Below are positions 6,532 through 9,373 of a stretch of 9,373 bases of DNA, piece after piece (within the stretch, counting starts at the first letter, position 1; the number at the start of each line of letters is the position of its first letter). Source of the stretch: Hyphomicrobiales bacterium (GTDB lineage Bacteria; Pseudomonadota; Alphaproteobacteria; Rhizobiales; Xanthobacteraceae). The notes beneath the pieces were generated by a model. The model made no database searches. It was given only the letters and a program-made list of their open reading frames with translations, and was not told the DNA's origin. The position numbers and the translations under genes are program-made. The DNA lies in the NCBI GenBank assembly GCA_016210825.1, contig JACQTM010000167.1:1-9373 (forward strand), read 5' to 3'.

Positions 6532-8445
6532 ATGATCCGTCTCGCTAAGCTCTCGACGCGCACCGTCCTGATCATGACGCACGATCTCGTCGCCACGGCG
6601 GCGGCGATCGTCGCGAGTTTTTACATTCGCTTCGAGGACGCCGGGCTGGCGCAACGTTGGCAATGGCTGATCGGCCTTTTGCCCGCCTTTCTATTTTATG
6701 CCGCCATCGTTTACGCGCTGTTTGGCGTCGAGAAGGCGAAGTGGCGCTTTACGTCGCTGCCGGAGTTAAACAGCATCTTTCGCGCGACCACGGTGCTCGC
6801 ACTGTCGCTGCTCGTACTCGACTACATACTGGTGGCGCAGAATTTTTACGGCACTTTCTTCTTCGGCAAGATCACTATCGTCCTCTACTGGTTCCTCCAG
6901 ATTTTCTTCCTCGGAGGGACACGCGTGCTCTACCGCCATTTCCGCTACACGCGCACGCGGCTGCGCGCGCGCGAAGCTCAGTCGGCGCCGACGCTCGTTC
7001 TTGGGCGTGCCGCCGACGCCGAGGTATTGTTGCGCGCGATCGAGAGCGGCGCGGTCAGCAAGATCTGGCCCGTGGCCATTCTCTCGCCGTCGGGTTCCGA
7101 CCAGAACCAGTCAATTCGCGGTATCACCGTCGCTGGCACCTTCGAGGACCTCGAGCGCGTCTGCCTCGATCTTGAGCTGAAGGGTACGCGTGTCACCCGC
7201 CTGGTGATGACACCGTCGGCCTTTGATAGCGACGCACATCCCGAAACCATATTGATGCGCGCACGCCGGCTCGGGCTCGCCACCAATCGCCTGCCGTCAC
7301 TCGATCAGGGCGGTGAGGCGCTTCGCCTCGCGCCTGTCGCAGTCGAAGACCTGCTGCTTCGCCCCAGTGTCAATATCGACTACAAACGGCTGGAGGATTT
7401 CATTCGTGGCAAGTCGGTCATCGTTACCGGCGGCGGCGGCTCAATCGGCGCAGAGATTTGCGACCGCATTGTCACATTCGGCGCAACGCGGCTGCTGGTC
7501 GTTGAAAATTCCGAGCCGGCGCTCCATGCAGTCCTTGAAATCCTCGCCACCAAAGGCGCTACGGCGCGCATCGACGGGCGCATTGCGGATATACGCGACC
7601 GTGAACGCATTTTCCGCTTGTTCGAAACCTTCAAGCCCGACATCGTTTTCCATGCGGCTGCGCTCAAACATGTGCCGATACTCGAAAACGACTGGGGTGA
7701 GGGAATCAAAACCAACGTCTTCGGTTCGGTAAACGTCGCCGATGCCGCGGCGGCTGCGGGTGCTGCGGGAATGGTCATGATCTCGACCGACAAGGCGATC
7801 GAACCGGTCTCGGTGCTGGGTGCCACCAAACGCTTTGCCGAGATGTATTGCCAGGCGCTCGATGCAGATCTTGCGCGCAAGCGCAGCCCTCATCGCGCAC
7901 CGATGCGGCTGATTGCCGTACGCTTCGGAAATGTGCTTGCCTCAAACGGCTCTGTTGTGCCGAAGTTCAAGGCGCAGATTGCGGCCGGTGGGCCGATCAC
8001 CGTCACCCATCCGGACATGGTGCGCTATTTCATGACCATCCGCGAGGCGTGCGATTTGGTGGTCACGGCGGCTAGCCACGCCATGGGCCCCGACCGGTCC
8101 GATGTGTCGGTTTACGTTCTCAACATGGGTCAACCGGTGAAGATCCTCGATCTGGCCGAGCGCATGATCCGGCTTTCGGGCCTGGAGCCCGGTGTCGATG
8201 TCGCCATCACATTCACGGGCATTCGCCCCGGCGAGCGGCTCAACGAGATTTTGTTTGCGCGCGAGGAGCCGAGCGAGGGGATCGGTATTACAGGAATCGT
8301 CGCGGCGAAACCGATTTATCCATCGCTTGAGGCGATGCGTGCGTGGCTGGCCACGCTGGAACAAGGTCTTGCCAAGGAAGAGCGTATTGCAATCTACGGT
8401 GTACTGCGCGACGCCGTGCCGGATTTCCGCGGTGATGCCGCCTGA
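6532..8445 (+). CDS. membrane-anchored nucleotide-sugar 4,6-dehydratase (WbpM/CapD/PglF-type)
   Basis: The 637-residue length and layout match the long WbpM/CapD/PglF group, which converts UDP-GlcNAc to UDP-4-keto-6-deoxy-GlcNAc, a precursor of QuiNAc, FucNAc or bacillosamine-type sugars. The N-terminus has four likely membrane helices (about 10-30, 45-64, 85-102, 114-134) with the SFYIRF motif after the first. A Rossmann-like middle domain starts near LVLGRAADAE (155-164). The C-terminal extended SDR domain shows VTGGGGSIG (298-306) for NAD(P), HAAALKHVP (374-382), STDKA (418-422), GATKRFAEM (430-438) and RFGNVLASNGS (464-474). The residue three before GATK's Lys-containing end, where this group has Met and short homologues have Tyr, is Leu429 here (codon 7816-7818). 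The start is chosen by the Shine-Dalgarno at 6523. It probably belongs to the same plus-strand transcript, after a 92-nt gap. Confidence 0.92.
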   Translation: MIRLAKLSTRTVLIMTHDLVATAAAIVASFYIRFEDAGLAQRWQWLIGLLPAFLFYAAIVYALFGVEKAKWRFTSLPELNSIFRATTVLALSLLVLDYILVAQNFYGTFFFGKITIVLYWFLQIFFLGGTRVLYRHFRYTRTRLRAREAQSAPTLVLGRAADAEVLLRAIESGAVSKIWPVAILSPSGSDQNQSIRGITVAGTFEDLERVCLDLELKGTRVTRLVMTPSAFDSDAHPETILMRARRLGLATNRLPSLDQGGEALRLAPVAVEDLLLRPSVNIDYKRLEDFIRGKSVIVTGGGGSIGAEICDRIVTFGATRLLVVENSEPALHAVLEILATKGATARIDGRIADIRDRERIFRLFETFKPDIVFHAAALKHVPILENDWGEGIKTNVFGSVNVADAAAAAGAAGMVMISTDKAIEPVSVLGATKRFAEMYCQALDADLARKRSPHRAPMRLIAVRFGNVLASNGSVVPKFKAQIAAGGPITVTHPDMVRYFMTIREACDLVVTAASHAMGPDRSDVSVYVLNMGQPVKILDLAERMIRLSGLEPGVDVAITFTGIRPGERLNEILFAREEPSEGIGITGIVAAKPIYPSLEAMRAWLATLEQGLAKEERIAIYGVLRDAVPDFRGDAA

Positions 8446-8456
8446 TCGAGGCGGAT

Positions 8457-8462
8457 AGAGGG
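8457..8462 (+). promoter_or_regulatory. Shine-Dalgarno AGAGGG supporting a GTG start at 8467
   Basis: AGAGGG lies 4 nt before the GTG at 8467. The in-frame ATG at 8503 has no purine-rich site before it. The GTG also gives the protein a basic N-terminal stretch before its membrane segment, as expected for an inside-positive anchor. Confidence 0.45.
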
Positions 8463-8466
8463 CAGC

Positions 8467-9373
8467 GTGGTTACAAGACGGTATGGTCGCAATCTTCGCG
8501 GTATGACGTTCTGGCTTTGGAACAACGTCGCGCCTGGCGTCATGATCTCCGCCATCCTGCTCCTGATCCTTGCGGCGGGCGGAGAGACTTATCTCCGTGT
8601 AAGCACGCCCTTCACCGACACAGTCTGGCCGGGCGGCTTCGATTCACGCACTGGCTTTATCTTTAAGCCCGGCGCGGAAGTGGCGACCACCAACAATTTC
8701 GATTACTGGACGCGGCAGCGCGCCAATAGCGTCGGCTTCCTCGATCGCGAGCCAGTGCCGCCAGAACAACGCGCTGGTGGCTGTCATCTCATCTTTATCG
8801 GGGACTCCTTCGTCGAGGCGCATCAGGTCACGGTTGATCGGAAGGCACAGGTCGTGTTCGAGAGGCTAGCGCGCGAAAGGCTGCCGGCGCTGATGCTGAC
8901 GGCGGCCGCATACGGGCAATCCGACACCGGCCAGATCAATCAGCTCCCGATCTACGATCACTTTGCGCGCCGGGAAAAACCAAAAATCGTGGTGCTCGTT
9001 GTGGTCAAGAACGATTTCTCCGACAACTCGGTCGTATTGCAGGCGATCAATCACGGACGCGATCCGGATCACATGCCGCGTCTCTTCGCACGCCGCACCA
9101 AGGACGGCGGTTTCGAGCTGCAACCGATCGACCCGAATTGGTCCAAGTATGTGCTTACACCGCAGACAGGAAAACCGCCTGCTTATGCAAGCAATGTAAA
9201 TGCCTGGCTCAAGCGTCAAAGCCTCGTCTATCGATGGGTTGAACAAGCATTCTGGCGTATCACCCTGTTCTTCGAACGCAAGCTCTATGGGCAAGCGAGC
9301 GTCGCTGGTGGCCAAAATCCGATCGCCGAATATGCGCAAATTCTCGCGCAACGGCCGCAGTACGCCTATGTGC
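8467..9373 (+). CDS. SGNH/GDSL-type hydrolase or acyltransferase-like protein, membrane-anchored (3'-partial)
   Basis: The frame stays open to the right edge, giving 302 residues without a stop. It starts at GTG 8467 with a Shine-Dalgarno; ATG 8503 is the alternative. The N-terminus is basic (RRYGRNLR), followed by one hydrophobic helix (about 23-37), so the rest is probably periplasmic. ANSVGFLDRE (86-95) is a motif often seen shortly before the GDS block in such proteins. IFIGDSFVE (109-117) is SGNH block I with nucleophile Ser114; Gly150 in AYGQSD and Asn182 in VKNDFSDN are candidates for blocks II and III. The final Asp-x-x-His block would lie beyond the window. Relatives remove or transfer acyl groups, so O-acyl editing of the polysaccharide is plausible given the neighbours, but substrate is unknown. 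It starts 21 nt after the dehydratase stop, consistent with one transcript. Confidence 0.8.
   Translation, partial: MVTRRYGRNLRGMTFWLWNNVAPGVMISAILLLILAAGGETYLRVSTPFTDTVWPGGFDSRTGFIFKPGAEVATTNNFDYWTRQRANSVGFLDREPVPPEQRAGGCHLIFIGDSFVEAHQVTVDRKAQVVFERLARERLPALMLTAAAYGQSDTGQINQLPIYDHFARREKPKIVVLVVVKNDFSDNSVVLQAINHGRDPDHMPRLFARRTKDGGFELQPIDPNWSKYVLTPQTGKPPAYASNVNAWLKRQSLVYRWVEQAFWRITLFFERKLYGQASVAGGQNPIAEYAQILAQRPQYAYV

Overview
This window is an ordinary but well-packed lipopolysaccharide (LPS) and surface-polysaccharide locus from a GC-rich Gram-negative bacterium. The bifunctional HldE-type heptose enzyme, a WaaE-like glycosyltransferase, a GT9 heptosyltransferase-family protein and an O-antigen-ligase-type membrane protein together point to a lipid A-core-O-antigen envelope. 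High GC at third codon positions and the style of the proteins suggest an alphaproteobacterium. That placement is an inference; no rRNA or other marker gene is present.

Layout. (1) Positions 1-1136, plus strand: the C-terminal three quarters or so of hldE, cut by the left edge. Just after it lie a tiny possible signal-peptide ORF (1157-1243) and a perfect 7-bp hairpin (1244-1260). (2) Positions 1296-3041, minus strand: a two-gene operon, transcribed leftward and convergent with hldE, of a WaaE/KdtX-like GT2 followed by a second GT2. (3) Positions 3042-3211: a divergent intergenic region that must hold the start signals for both flanking operons; a candidate minus-strand promoter is visible. 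(4) Positions 3212-6439, plus strand: a tightly coupled three-gene run of a GT2 with a galactosyltransferase-type C-terminal region, an O-antigen ligase/polymerase-family membrane protein (1-nt gap) and a GT9 heptosyltransferase-family protein (4-nt ATGA overlap). (5) Positions 6440-6531: a gap with two inverted repeats. (6) Positions 6532-8445: a long membrane-anchored nucleotide-sugar 4,6-dehydratase of the WbpM/CapD/PglF type. (7) Positions 8467-9373: the 5' part of an SGNH/GDSL-type protein with an N-terminal membrane anchor, open through the right edge.

How the genes fit together (inference from families). HldE makes the activated heptose for the inner core. The GT9 and GT2 enzymes add heptose and other sugars. 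The WbpM-like protein makes a 4-keto-6-deoxy amino-sugar nucleotide precursor typical of O-antigens and capsules. The ligase-type protein joins or polymerises glycan on the periplasmic side. The SGNH protein may add or remove acyl groups on the polysaccharide.

I saw no insertion sequence, phage gene, CRISPR array, tRNA or rRNA, and nothing that amounts to a convincing new system. The points most worth a second look are the leucine at the usual Met/Tyr active-site position of the dehydratase, the orphan signal-peptide ORF after hldE, and the SGNH gene running off the right edge.
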